Assembly: GCA_025057015.1 (NCBI GenBank)
Contig: JANWYG010000010.1
Span: 404,506 to 468,505, forward strand
DNA: 64,000 bases
DNA from: Blastocatellia bacterium
Lineage (GTDB): Bacteria; Acidobacteriota; Blastocatellia; Chloracidobacteriales; JADJPF01
Direction: 5' to 3'
The notes under the pieces are model-generated. The model worked only from the letters and a program-made list of their open reading frames with translations. It made no database searches and was not told the DNA's origin. Made by a program: the position numbers and the translations under genes. Every line of letters begins with the position of its first letter. The first letter of the stretch is position 1. Of this stretch, positions 1 to 8,073 are shown piece by piece.

Positions 1-1983
1 GCTCTTGCGGAGGCACTAAAGAAGAATCGTGTAACAGCCATAGTTGGTGTGCCGGCACTATGGGAGCTGTTACACAGGAGAATAATGAACAAGTTTGCTG
101 AACAAGGCAAAGTGTTTGAGCAGTTAATGCGTACGATGATGCGCATAAACAGTAACTTGCGGGACAAGACGCCCATCAATCTCGGACCGTTGTTCTTCTA
201 TCCTGTGCATAAACGCCTTGGTGGGAATATAAGGTATTTGATAAGCGGTGGCTCGGCGTTGTCTGAGACTGTATTGAAGGACTTTCATGGACTAGGCTTT
301 ACGCTGCTCGAGGGCTACGGTCTTACGGAGGCTTCTCCGGTGCTTACTGTGACGCGTCCGTCTAACAAGAAGCTTCCAGGCAGTGTAGGAAAGCCTTTGC
401 CTGGTATAGACGTTACTATAAAAGATCCTAACGAGCATGGTGTAGGCGAAGTAATTGCTCGCGGGCCGAACATAATGCTCGGCTACTATCAAAATGAAGC
501 TGCTACGGCTGCGGTGCTTAGGAATAAGTGGCTGTATACCGGCGATTTGGGACGGATAGACAAAGACGGAAATCTCTATATCGTGGGTCGAGTGAAGGAC
601 GTAATAGTCGACCACAACGGCAAGAACGTCTATCCCGATGAGCTAGAAGAGCTTTACGGCAAACATGAATTAATAAAGGAATTCAGTGTTGTGGGTCTAC
701 CAGACGGCTCGGCAGAGAAGGTAGCTTGTTTAGTAGTGCCGGATTATGAACGTAACGGTGAGCTGTCTAGAGACGAGGTGCGTCACAAGATTGAGGAGCA
801 CATTCGCAGTATATCTCTGCAGCAGCCCTTCCATAAACGTATCAAGGTCATACAGTTTACTGACCAGGAGTTACCGCGTACTGCAACGCGTAAAGTCAAG
901 CGCCGCGAGGTAATAGAGTTAATCCAGCGGTTACAGCGTGTAGTCAAAGTTGCCGGCGCGCCTAGAGACACCAGCGATGAGATAGGCTGGATACTGGACA
1001 TAGTAGCTTCAGTGGCTAATCTTCCACGTGATTCGATTACTGCTGACACCAGATTGGACGAGCTGGGATTTGATAGTCTCATGTATAACGAGTTAGGCAC
1101 AGCGCTAGAGGCTGCCGGTGCTCAATTACCATCCGTGGAAGCTCTGATTGGCGCTATAAGCGTGCGCGATCTTGTGCAGATAGTAGGTCAGGCTCGGCAG
1201 GAGCATAAGAGAGTGCGCTCTGTTAAGGACGACAAGCAGGAGGAGATAAAGATACCTGCACCGGTAGTAGAGCTGGGAAGATACGCCATAGACCTTGGCC
1301 AAAAGTTCATCTACAACAAGCTGCTTGTAGTTACCTATCGCGGGCAGAGGCATATACCGTATCATACAAACTTCATTGTAGCGCCAAACCACTGTTCACA
1401 TCTTGACATGGGGCTTGTGAAGATGGCGCTTGGTGACGCTGGAAAGGAACTTGTAGCACTTGCTGCAGCTGACTATTTCTTCGATACGAAGTACAAACGA
1501 GCATATTTCGAAAATTTCACTAACTGCGTACCTTTGGAGCGAACGGGATCTCTTCGGAAGACGCTGAAGTTGGCTGGTTACTATTTGCAACAAGGCTACA
1601 ATGTATTGATGTTTCCCGAGGGCACTCGTTCGAAGACAGGGAAGTTGCAGGAGTTCAAGGCTACTTTGGGTTACCTTGCACTCAACTACAGGACGGGCAT
1701 CTTGCCAATGTATTTGCAAGGTACATATGAAGCGCTGCCCAAGGGTAGTGTTATTCTTAAGCAGAGGGAGATAGGGGCACACATAGGCCAGTTTTTGTCT
1801 ATAGAGGAGCTAGAAAAGTTAGTCTATGGACTTTCGAGGAATGATGCCTACCGTTTGGTCACTTTTGCTGTGAGGAGAGCTGTAGAGCTACTTTCCGAGG
1901 GCATAGACAAACCCTTAGATCTTGAACAGGTAAAAGAAGAGTTTACTGCAGCTATGCCTTCTACTGAGGAGGTCATACTCTAG
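1..1983 (+). CDS. Acyl-CoA/ACP ligase - acyl carrier - PlsC acyltransferase fusion (5' truncated)
   Basis: The frame is open from base 1, so the true start lies left of the window. Three domains follow one another. First is the C-terminal part of an AMP-forming acyl ligase, with the A5-like stretch LLEGYGLTEASP, the YTGDLG motif and the GRVKDVIV hinge. Second is an acyl carrier domain with LGFDSL, whose serine codon (about 1075-1077) is the phosphopantetheine site. Third is a PlsC-type acyltransferase with NHCSHLD (about 1387) and FPEGTRSKTG. The likely role is to activate a fatty acid, hold it on the carrier and transfer it to a glycerophosphate acceptor at the inner membrane. This order resembles the C-terminal part of ElbD-type ether-lipid enzymes of myxobacteria. 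Whether an N-terminal reductase exists cannot be seen. The next gene starts 4 nt after the stop, so they are probably co-transcribed. Confidence 0.9.
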   Translation, partial: ALAEALKKNRVTAIVGVPALWELLHRRIMNKFAEQGKVFEQLMRTMMRINSNLRDKTPINLGPLFFYPVHKRLGGNIRYLISGGSALSETVLKDFHGLGFTLLEGYGLTEASPVLTVTRPSNKKLPGSVGKPLPGIDVTIKDPNEHGVGEVIARGPNIMLGYYQNEAATAAVLRNKWLYTGDLGRIDKDGNLYIVGRVKDVIVDHNGKNVYPDELEELYGKHELIKEFSVVGLPDGSAEKVACLVVPDYERNGELSRDEVRHKIEEHIRSISLQQPFHKRIKVIQFTDQELPRTATRKVKRREVIELIQRLQRVVKVAGAPRDTSDEIGWILDIVASVANLPRDSITADTRLDELGFDSLMYNELGTALEAAGAQLPSVEALIGAISVRDLVQIVGQARQEHKRVRSVKDDKQEEIKIPAPVVELGRYAIDLGQKFIYNKLLVVTYRGQRHIPYHTNFIVAPNHCSHLDMGLVKMALGDAGKELVALAAADYFFDTKYKRAYFENFTNCVPLERTGSLRKTLKLAGYYLQQGYNVLMFPEGTRSKTGKLQEFKATLGYLALNYRTGILPMYLQGTYEALPKGSVILKQREIGAHIGQFLSIEELEKLVYGLSRNDAYRLVTFAVRRAVELLSEGIDKPLDLEQVKEEFTAAMPSTEEVIL

Positions 1984-1987
1984 TCCT

Positions 1988-2983
1988 ATGCTAACTTTAG
2001 TAACTGGTGCTACTGGTTTTCTAGGTGGGCATCTAGTGGAACGGCTCAAGGGACAGCAGCTAAGATTGCTTGTCACTGATTCTTCTAAGCTCGACGTAGT
2101 TGCAGATGGGACTGAGGTTGTAGTTGGTAGCATCACGGATAGAGCGGCAGTTAGAGCTGCGGTTGAAGGAGTAGATCGGATCTACCATCTTGCTGGAAAG
2201 GTTTCGCGCGAGCCTAAAGATAAGGCAGTCTGCTATGAAGTGCATGTAGAAGGTACTAGATTGCTTTGTGAAGCTGCCGTTGAGGCAGGTGTAAGGCGGA
2301 TATTGCTTGTATCTACTAGTGGGACGATAGCCGTAAGAGAAGACGATGACTTGATTCCTGACGAGAGCTATCCTGTGCCAATAGACATCATTTTGCGATG
2401 GCCATATTATGCTAGCAAGTATTATCAAGAGCAGACGGCACAAAGGATTTGTCGGGATCGGGTTGAGCTGGTGATTGTAAATCCGAGTCTTTTGTTGGGA
2501 CCTGGCGACAAAAAGCTTAGTTCTACGCAGGATGTGCTCAAGTTCTTGGCCAAGGAGATACCTGTCGTTCCCGGTGGAGGGCTAAACTTTGTTGACGCAA
2601 GGGATGTAGCTGATGCTTGTGTTGCAGCGATGGAGCGCGGTCGCTGTGGCGAGCGATATCTCTTGGGAGGTCCGAATTGGACGTTCGAAGATTTTTTCTC
2701 TCGGTTAGAGCGGCTGACGGGAGTGGCGGCGCCTAGACTGAAAGCTCCGGCGAAGCTTACTCTTTGGGGGGCGAGGTGGATAGATGCTATCTATAGGCAT
2801 AGAGATAAAACCTCTCCTGTAGATCTTACCTCGCTTGAGATGGCTCAATATTTCTGGTATCTAGACTGTTCGAAGGCCAAGCGAGAGCTTGGTTTTGTTG
2901 CTAGAGATGCTATGGAGACGCTCTTTGATACGGTTAAGTATCTGCGCAAACATTTCCTTGCTGAGGATTTCTTCACTAACTAG
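1988..2983 (+). CDS. NAD(P)-dependent epimerase/dehydratase (extended SDR)
   Basis: The N-terminal Rossmann motif is VTGATGFLGGHLVERL (GxxGxxG), and the catalytic YxxxK appears as YYASKYYQEQ. The length of 331 aa is usual for extended SDRs of the dihydroflavonol-reductase or HpnA-like group. It should oxidise or reduce a hydroxy/keto group on a sugar or lipid-linked substrate. The start ATG lies 4 nt behind the acyl-ligase fusion stop, which suggests an operon and a lipid substrate. The 3' end overlaps the convergent kinase gene by 8 nt. The substrate cannot be read from the sequence; HpnA (hopanoid-associated) is one possibility given the HpnH-like gene near 51 kb, but that link is weak. Confidence 0.85.
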   Translation: MLTLVTGATGFLGGHLVERLKGQQLRLLVTDSSKLDVVADGTEVVVGSITDRAAVRAAVEGVDRIYHLAGKVSREPKDKAVCYEVHVEGTRLLCEAAVEAGVRRILLVSTSGTIAVREDDDLIPDESYPVPIDIILRWPYYASKYYQEQTAQRICRDRVELVIVNPSLLLGPGDKKLSSTQDVLKFLAKEIPVVPGGGLNFVDARDVADACVAAMERGRCGERYLLGGPNWTFEDFFSRLERLTGVAAPRLKAPAKLTLWGARWIDAIYRHRDKTSPVDLTSLEMAQYFWYLDCSKAKRELGFVARDAMETLFDTVKYLRKHFLAEDFFTN

Positions 2984-3899
2984 TCTTTGGGACTCTTATT
3001 TGCAGGGCATTTTCGAGGATGCGGAAGGAAGCGGGAAGCCTGCCTGGTACTTCGCCGTCGACCTCTATTCTGACGATAGCGTTGCTGGAGGCGGGCTCAG
3101 CGGTTAGCAATTTGCCGCGTCGGTGTCCGACATATGGCAGTTCTAAGTGAGTGCCTAAGTAAAGTCGGTGGATATTTCGCAGCAGATCTGTTTTGCTTAG
3201 CGCACGTACGACTACTATGTCGAAAAGAGCGTCGTCGAGTCTGCTTTTAGGTGAGATCAACATTCCGCCGCCGAAATATTTGCCGTTTGCGATGCTAACG
3301 TTTGTAATCTTGCATCGGAAGCTATCTGAATTATCGATGCGGAAGGTTACTTCTGGATTCTCATAGCACATCGCTGCATGAAGTGTAGCTAGCGCAAATG
3401 AAAGAGTGCCGCCTAGGGATTTACTGGAACGGTTAACTAAGGTGGCTACTTCGCCTGCTAGACCGAAAGAGGCTATGTTGATGAAGTAGCGCGACTGTTT
3501 TTGTCCGTTTTCAGCTGTATAAGTCATTTCACCGGCGTCGATAGTATGGGTGGTTCCTTTAGCGAGCTGCTTTAGTGCCTCGATGGGGTTAGCTGCAAGG
3601 CCGATAGCTTTTCTGAAGTCGCCGCCGGTACCGCAGTGTAGTAAGCTAAACTCGCAGTGGCTACCGGACTCGATTATGCCAGAGGCGACTTCTGAGGCTG
3701 TGCCATCACCTCCTACGGCAAGGATGAGATCACATCTTGCTGCTTCTTGGCGGGCTATAAGTTTTCCGTGGCCGGGATTTGAAGTGAAAGTGCATTCAAA
3801 GGAGCCGATGGAATTCTTTATCTTCAGAGCTAGGGATGGCCAGATCTTCTTGGTTAGTCCGCCGCCTGCTGTCGGATTTACTATTGCTAGTATCCTCAA
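2976..3899 (-). CDS. Diacylglycerol/sphingosine kinase-family lipid kinase
   Basis: The N-terminus IVNPTAGGG and the nucleotide-binding GGDGTASEVASGI are hallmarks of the DAGK catalytic family (YegS/BmrU/LCB5 type); 307 aa is typical. It should phosphorylate a diacylglycerol-like or long-chain-base lipid at the inner membrane. The start is TTG at 3899: it overlaps the TGA stop of the upstream acyltransferase as TTGA, and a GGAG Shine-Dalgarno sits 8 nt upstream. With the acyltransferase it forms a translationally coupled pair that could build or recycle phosphatidic acid. The other strand carries the acyl-ligase fusion and SDR, so this is a two-sided lipid locus. Confidence 0.88.
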   Translation of the reverse strand: MRILAIVNPTAGGGLTKKIWPSLALKIKNSIGSFECTFTSNPGHGKLIARQEAARCDLILAVGGDGTASEVASGIIESGSHCEFSLLHCGTGGDFRKAIGLAANPIEALKQLAKGTTHTIDAGEMTYTAENGQKQSRYFINIASFGLAGEVATLVNRSSKSLGGTLSFALATLHAAMCYENPEVTFRIDNSDSFRCKITNVSIANGKYFGGGMLISPKSRLDDALFDIVVVRALSKTDLLRNIHRLYLGTHLELPYVGHRRGKLLTAEPASSNAIVRIEVDGEVPGRLPASFRILENALQIRVPKTS

Positions 3900-4765
3900 A
3901 CGGCTGTCTCCTTAAATGGTTTGGACTGATGGAGAGTTTCGGGAGCATAGATAGCTCTATCGTTTTCACCTAGGGCAGCGACAGCTGACATTACGTAGTC
4001 GGCGATGGTCTTATATGTGCGTGGGGAATTGTTCATCTCATAGAACCTACTTAGATCTAGCAATTGGCCAAAATGGATGCGTATCTTAGGCCCTCCGCTC
4101 CAGTTACCCCAGATTTGTGCTGGCAAGTTGTCTGCTCTGAGTCCTGCTATGAATATCGGCATTACTTGTGGTCGTGCTTCTTTGATTATTTTTCCCACGC
4201 CGGGCTGAGCTGGCAGATAAGTATAAGGGTCAGGATTTTTGTTTCTAGTGCCTTCTGGATGAAAGCCTATGACGTGGCCAGCTCCGCTGCTACATAGCTG
4301 AAGTAGCCTCTTTGTGGAGTATGAGTCGAATGCTTTTTTGGCTGGTTCATAAAAAAATGGTGGGTACATAGACCAAAAACCCATCACGAAGTTGACGAAC
4401 AAGCCGAGGCGACACTGATAGAAGAACCTACCTCTGACAGGGAAGTAGAGCCGTTTTTTCCACTTAGTATACTTGTAAAGCATAGCGGAGACCACGTACA
4501 TATCAAAGAACGACCTGTGGTTGGCTACAAGCAGAACAGGTTTAGATGGATCTATTTTGTCGAGGTTTTCTAGTCCATAAATTGTCATTAAGTTATACGT
4601 ACATATGTCTATCCAGAGAGCTCCTATAGCTTTTTGACACCAAGTCCAAAAAGTTTTCCATCGGCCTTGGTTCATTTTGTGAACGAGCAGGAAGGCTCTA
4701 CGTTCGAATTTGCTGAGGCTGGAAAGTTCTTCTTCTGTTGGTAACAGTGCTGTAAGCGTTTGCAT
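3896..4765 (-). CDS. 1-acylglycerol-3-phosphate acyltransferase-like protein (PlsC family)
   Basis: The catalytic block I is VANHRSFFDMYV (NHxxxxD) and block III is GFHPEGTRNKNPDP, both diagnostic of PlsC/LPLAT acyltransferases. Length is about 289 aa. I take ATG at 4765 as the start; the frame stays open two codons further to a TTG at 4771 and neither has a clear Shine-Dalgarno. The stop overlaps the lipid-kinase start by 4 nt. The likely reaction is acyl transfer onto lysophosphatidic acid or a related lipid. It is not a copy of the PlsC domain in the fusion at the left edge, since spacing and flanks differ, so the locus holds two distinct acyltransferases. Confidence 0.85.
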   Translation of the reverse strand: MQTLTALLPTEEELSSLSKFERRAFLLVHKMNQGRWKTFWTWCQKAIGALWIDICTYNLMTIYGLENLDKIDPSKPVLLVANHRSFFDMYVVSAMLYKYTKWKKRLYFPVRGRFFYQCRLGLFVNFVMGFWSMYPPFFYEPAKKAFDSYSTKRLLQLCSSGAGHVIGFHPEGTRNKNPDPYTYLPAQPGVGKIIKEARPQVMPIFIAGLRADNLPAQIWGNWSGGPKIRIHFGQLLDLSRFYEMNNSPRTYKTIADYVMSAVAALGENDRAIYAPETLHQSKPFKETAV

Positions 4766-4789
4766 CAGCAATTTTATACAGCAAAGGCG

Positions 4790-4837
4790 TCGATTTTGGA
4801 AGCTGTGCTAGTATTGCTTATGGCTTCGATTTTGGAA
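4790..4837. repeat. 12-bp direct repeat in a divergent intergenic region
   Basis: The sequence TCGATTTTGGAA occurs at 4790-4801 and again at 4826-4837, a 36-bp period (between 3 and 4 helical turns). It lies between the divergent acyltransferase and PP2C genes, so a regulator binding one face of the DNA is possible. There is no other support. Confidence 0.35.
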
Positions 4838-4875
4838 ATAATTCAAACAGACTAGGTTTTTTCAGGGAACGTGTG

Positions 4876-6225
4876 ATGGGCATTAGGACTTCGGTAGTTG
4901 GAATATCTGACATAGGTAAGCACAGAAAGAAGAATGAGGATTCGATATTGCTGGTAGATTTGGAGACGGGTACCGTAATGGATGGCTACAGCATGCTTGA
5001 GAGGGATCATGTGCAGAACAGGATACTGTTTGTTGTGTCTGACGGGATGGGGGGGTATGACGGAGGCGAGGTAGCCAGTAAGATGACGGTAGAGACGATA
5101 GTTAGGGAGCTAAGGCGTTTGCCAAAGCAGCTGTCGCCGCCAAGTAGGTTAGAAGCGGCTATAGAGGAGGCAAACTATAGGCTCTGGAAGTATAGGAGTG
5201 CTTATGGCTCTAGTGTGAAGATGGGAGCTACGGCTACTGCAGTACTAGTAGAGGGAGACAGGATATATATAGCAGACGTAGGTGATTCGCGGGCATTTAT
5301 AGTCAGGGAAGGAAGAATTAAGCAGTTAACAACCGATCAGACTTTGACGCAGATGTTAGTGCAGGCAGGAGCGCTTACCGAAGAAGAGGCTGGAAGGCGG
5401 AAAAGCGTACTGCTGCAGGCAATAGGTAGCAATGAATATTTGCAGATACCTGTATCGGCGTTGCAGCTTCAGCGAGGCGATATTTTGGTGCTATGTACTG
5501 ACGGACTGACGACAAAGGTTAAGAACAGGGAGATAATGAACATAGTTCGGAACGAGTCAAGTTTAGAGTCAGCAGCTAAAAAGCTTGTCTGTTTGGCAAA
5601 CGAGCGTGGGGGGGATGACAATATTTCTATAATTTTGGCCAGGTTTGAGGGAGATGAGCTTCAGGAGAAGATAGAAGCTGAGACCATAACTAAGCAGATA
5701 GAGGTCTACGCTAGTTATGATCCTTCGCAGAGTGCTGAAGCAAAACCGAGGCGAGAAGTTAGGGCTGCTACTTTTGAGGATTGGCTGAGGACTGCTGTTG
5801 TCAGCAGGTTTTGTCAGACACCGCAGCAGGTGCAGCAGCTTTTCGGATTAGGAAGTTTTGGAGACTATGTAGTCTTTCGGAAAGGCGACTATTTATTTCC
5901 TAGCGAGGAGCAAAGTGACCATTATTGGCTGGTTTGTGGCAAGTACAGGGTGCTTTACAGCGACTCGGGTAACTCTTTCGAGAATTATTGTTTTTTTGTT
6001 GCGCCTACTGATCATAGAACCGATGCGGAGATTCAGCAAGGAGAGGTAATGGTCAGGGTTAGGAGGCAGTTTTTTATAAATACTTTGGCGATGTTAGGAA
6101 GCTACAGGAAGGCTATTCGGTGTGAAGATGACGAAAACGCTATGATACGTGTCCCGTACAATCTCTACTGTGAGCTAGCTAAGATACTTGGCAAAAGTTA
6201 CGTGAATCTTCTCAGCCGGTCTTAA
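4876..6225 (+). CDS. PP2C-family Ser/Thr phosphatase with a CNBD-like C-terminal domain
   Basis: Residues 1 to about 250 carry the PP2C metal-site motifs: KNEDS, SDGMGGYDGGEVAS, GATATAVL, ADVGDSRAF, LCTDGLT and GGDDNIS. This is a Mn/Mg-dependent phosphoprotein phosphatase, expected to counter Ser/Thr kinases such as the one at 30-31.4 kb. After a linker, the last 150 or so residues look like a cyclic-nucleotide-binding beta-roll: a GDYVVFRKGDYLF segment, a WLVCGK turn, then a segment with MLGSYRKAIRCEDD and a final helix. The phosphate-binding cassette of true cNMP binders is not obvious. Start: GTG (4873) and ATG (4876) are adjacent; AGGGA 7 nt upstream favours the ATG. The extra domain is the unusual part and is an inference. 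Confidence 0.88.
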   Translation: MGIRTSVVGISDIGKHRKKNEDSILLVDLETGTVMDGYSMLERDHVQNRILFVVSDGMGGYDGGEVASKMTVETIVRELRRLPKQLSPPSRLEAAIEEANYRLWKYRSAYGSSVKMGATATAVLVEGDRIYIADVGDSRAFIVREGRIKQLTTDQTLTQMLVQAGALTEEEAGRRKSVLLQAIGSNEYLQIPVSALQLQRGDILVLCTDGLTTKVKNREIMNIVRNESSLESAAKKLVCLANERGGDDNISIILARFEGDELQEKIEAETITKQIEVYASYDPSQSAEAKPRREVRAATFEDWLRTAVVSRFCQTPQQVQQLFGLGSFGDYVVFRKGDYLFPSEEQSDHYWLVCGKYRVLYSDSGNSFENYCFFVAPTDHRTDAEIQQGEVMVRVRRQFFINTLAMLGSYRKAIRCEDDENAMIRVPYNLYCELAKILGKSYVNLLSRS

Positions 6226-6260
6226 ATAAAGGCCGTAGCTCTGTACTGGACTACGGCCTA
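6220..6260 (-). terminator. Rho-independent terminator for the beta-propeller gene
   Basis: A 9-bp stem (AGGCCGTAG at 6230-6238 with CTACGGCCT at 6251-6259) and a 12-nt loop lie between two convergent genes. Read on the minus strand the stem is followed by TTTATTTA, so it suits the gene ending at 6288; it may slow plus-strand transcription as well. Confidence 0.7.
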
Positions 6261-6287
6261 AAGGTAGGTTAACTAGGGGGAAAGGAG

Positions 6288-7535
6288 TTAATCTTTAGCG
6301 TCTATCAACTCTATGGAGTTAGCATGGGTAACCGCTATTTTGGCTTGTAACTCGTTGTAATTCATAGCCAGCACCTTATCTAGCTCGTATCTAAGTTTCT
6401 GGTTAGCTGAGTTTATGTACAGTTGGAATAGCTTACCAGAGCTAGTGCATAGATAGGCGAATTTCCCGTTAGAAGACGGGAAAAAGCCTGCTAGGGTTTC
6501 GCCGAAGGAGATTTCGATAGGCTTTCCAGCTTCGATCGGTACAAGGCTGATATGTCCAGGTCTTTGGATATGCCCTGGCCTTTGGATATGTCCAGGCCTC
6601 TGGATATGCCCTGGCCTTTGAATGTAGAGTAGGTTACTTCGTTTGTTTATCTTGGTATGAACGGGAAGATCTAAGGCAATGTTCAAGTCGTCTTCGTAGA
6701 GTGCCCTGTTGTTGTATCTGAAGACAACCATGCCAGAGGTTATAGAAAAGCCTATGACTGATCCTGACTTGGACGAAGTGACATAAACCGTATCGCCATT
6801 GGGACTGAAGGCAACGCTGGAGTCATATCCGATTTTGTCTTGCGGTTTAAGATATAGCTGACTGAGGAAGTTCAAATAGCCGTTATCTGCTATCTCGTAT
6901 ATGAGTAGACGATCGCCTTCAGGATGCCTACGGACGACGGCTAAACGATTGATGCTTTCGTCGTAAGAAATGCCTACTAGTAGGTTGTCCCGAGCAAGGG
7001 ACGCCTCACTAATTATGTCGTCTCTGTAGATAATCTGCCCGTTAGCTGTGGAAAAGACCACAAGCGAGGCCTTGTTAGAATATATGCCAAATTTACCGTC
7101 TGCGGAGATGACTACCGCGTTTGGTATAGTTTCTTCTCTGTCAGTTGGAACTCTTATAGCAAGCGAAACTCGCCCGTTTTCGTCAAACTTGCCGTCGGCA
7201 TTTACACGCACTATGATAAAAGCTGCTTCGTCTGGGACTGTTGCTTTGGTGCTGATTACAAGTATGTTGTTACTTATGGTCAGCTTAGAAGGATAAATCC
7301 CAGTTGGGAAAGTGTCCAGAGTAGAAACTATACTACCAGTAGAGACATCGAAGCTGTAAAGGTGATGGCCAGCAGACCCGTCATCTTTGTTGTAAGCTGC
7401 TACTAATCCAAAGCGTCCATCTTTTGTAAAGACTACATTGTTGTCAGTACTGAGGTTGTCAGGTAAGAAGACAGTCTGTGCCGGCACCTTTAGTCCGAAT
7501 ACGAACAATGCTATTGCGAGAATGATTCTTTGCAT
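6288..7535 (-). CDS. Exported beta-propeller-like protein with an IQRPGH hexapeptide repeat
   Basis: The N-terminus MQRIILAIALFVFGLKVPAQ is a Sec signal peptide. The mature part has WD/YncE-like strands repeated about every 45 residues (GRFGLVAAYN, GKFGIYSNK, GDTVYVTSS, GKFAYLCTS), so a secreted or periplasmic propeller is likely. Near residues 305-330 the fold is interrupted by four perfect IQRPGH units. The small exported peptide encoded just upstream also ends in PGH-containing motifs. ATG start with GAGGGT 4 nt upstream. No catalytic residues are recognisable; a binding or scaffold role is a guess. A hairpin terminator follows the stop. Confidence 0.7.
   Translation of the reverse strand: MQRIILAIALFVFGLKVPAQTVFLPDNLSTDNNVVFTKDGRFGLVAAYNKDDGSAGHHLYSFDVSTGSIVSTLDTFPTGIYPSKLTISNNILVISTKATVPDEAAFIIVRVNADGKFDENGRVSLAIRVPTDREETIPNAVVISADGKFGIYSNKASLVVFSTANGQIIYRDDIISEASLARDNLLVGISYDESINRLAVVRRHPEGDRLLIYEIADNGYLNFLSQLYLKPQDKIGYDSSVAFSPNGDTVYVTSSKSGSVIGFSITSGMVVFRYNNRALYEDDLNIALDLPVHTKINKRSNLLYIQRPGHIQRPGHIQRPGHIQRPGHISLVPIEAGKPIEISFGETLAGFFPSSNGKFAYLCTSSGKLFQLYINSANQKLRYELDKVLAMNYNELQAKIAVTHANSIELIDAKD
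6551..6622 (-). repeat. Four in-frame 18-bp tandem units encoding IQRPGH
   Basis: Units at 6551-6568, 6569-6586, 6587-6604 and 6605-6622 have the form TATGyCCwGGyCTyTGGA. They alternate at a few positions (TCCAGG in units 1 and 3, CCCTGG in units 2 and 4) but keep the same hexapeptide. That suggests duplication of a 36-bp pair and selection on the protein. Confidence 0.9.
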
Positions 7536-7554
7536 CAGTACCCTCTAGATGCAG

Positions 7555-7674
7555 TCAAGCTTTGTGGCCCGGTTTTACTATCTTACCTGAGCGTGTGCCA
7601 TGACCTGGCTTAGTGATTGATGCCATGCCTACTACTACAACTGCTAGAAGAAGCGTCGTAAGGATCTTTCGCAT
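7555..7674 (-). CDS. Small exported peptide (39 aa) with PGH motifs
   Basis: This short ORF starts at ATG 7674 with an AGGT Shine-Dalgarno (CGAGGTCAAC-ATG) and encodes a lysine/arginine start, a hydrophobic stretch LLLAVVVVGMA and a basic tail containing TKPGHG and VKPGHK. It has the layout of a signal peptide plus an 18-20 residue mature peptide. It ends 19 nt before the beta-propeller start, so the two are very likely one operon. The PGH triplet recurs four times in that propeller, which suggests a functional link such as binding, anchoring or a shared ligand. I do not recognise the family. Confidence 0.6.
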   Translation of the reverse strand: MRKILTTLLLAVVVVGMASITKPGHGTRSGKIVKPGHKA

Positions 7675-7761
7675 GTTGACCTCGGAACTTAATATATGCA
7701 AGTTAAGGCTAAAACATTGGTTCTATTTTAGTCAAGTGATTTATTCTAGTTAGGTAGTCAG

Positions 7762-8073
7762 CTATTGCAGATCGTATTCTATAGCCTCGAGATACTCTTC
7801 TACCATAGAAGAATGGTTATGTTTGCGTGCAGCCTCAATTCCGGCTTCGTAGGCTTTCCGTGCTTGCTGTTTATCTCCAAGATTTAGGAATGCTTTAGCA
7901 AGGGTGCGATAGACTGCTCCTTCGTCTTCAGCCAGAGACAAGTAGGCGTTTATTTGTTCTATACAAGCTTGGTAGTTACCAGCTTTAAAATATTCATTGG
8001 CGAGTCCATATCTGATGAGTGGATCTTGTGGGTCGGTCTTCAGGAGTTCTTCTAGTGCTTGTAATCTGTTCAA
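7762..8073 (-). CDS. Small TPR protein
   Basis: It has about 103 residues with three helix-turn-helix pairs of TPR type (RYGLANEYFKAGNYQACIEQ; YRTLAKAFLNLGDKQQARKA). It should be a cytosolic protein-protein adaptor. The open frame reaches further upstream to 8148, but I choose TTG at 8073: it overlaps the TGA of the preceding gene as TTGA and has GGAGGT 4 nt upstream. This couples its translation to the 937-residue protein, suggesting the two act together. No signal peptide. Confidence 0.75.
   Translation of the reverse strand: MNRLQALEELLKTDPQDPLIRYGLANEYFKAGNYQACIEQINAYLSLAEDEGAVYRTLAKAFLNLGDKQQARKAYEAGIEAARKHNHSSMVEEYLEAIEYDLQ

Noticed and set aside
6551-6622. Short tandem repeat as a CRISPR-like array
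   Set aside because: Units are directly joined with no spacers and are in frame in a coding gene.
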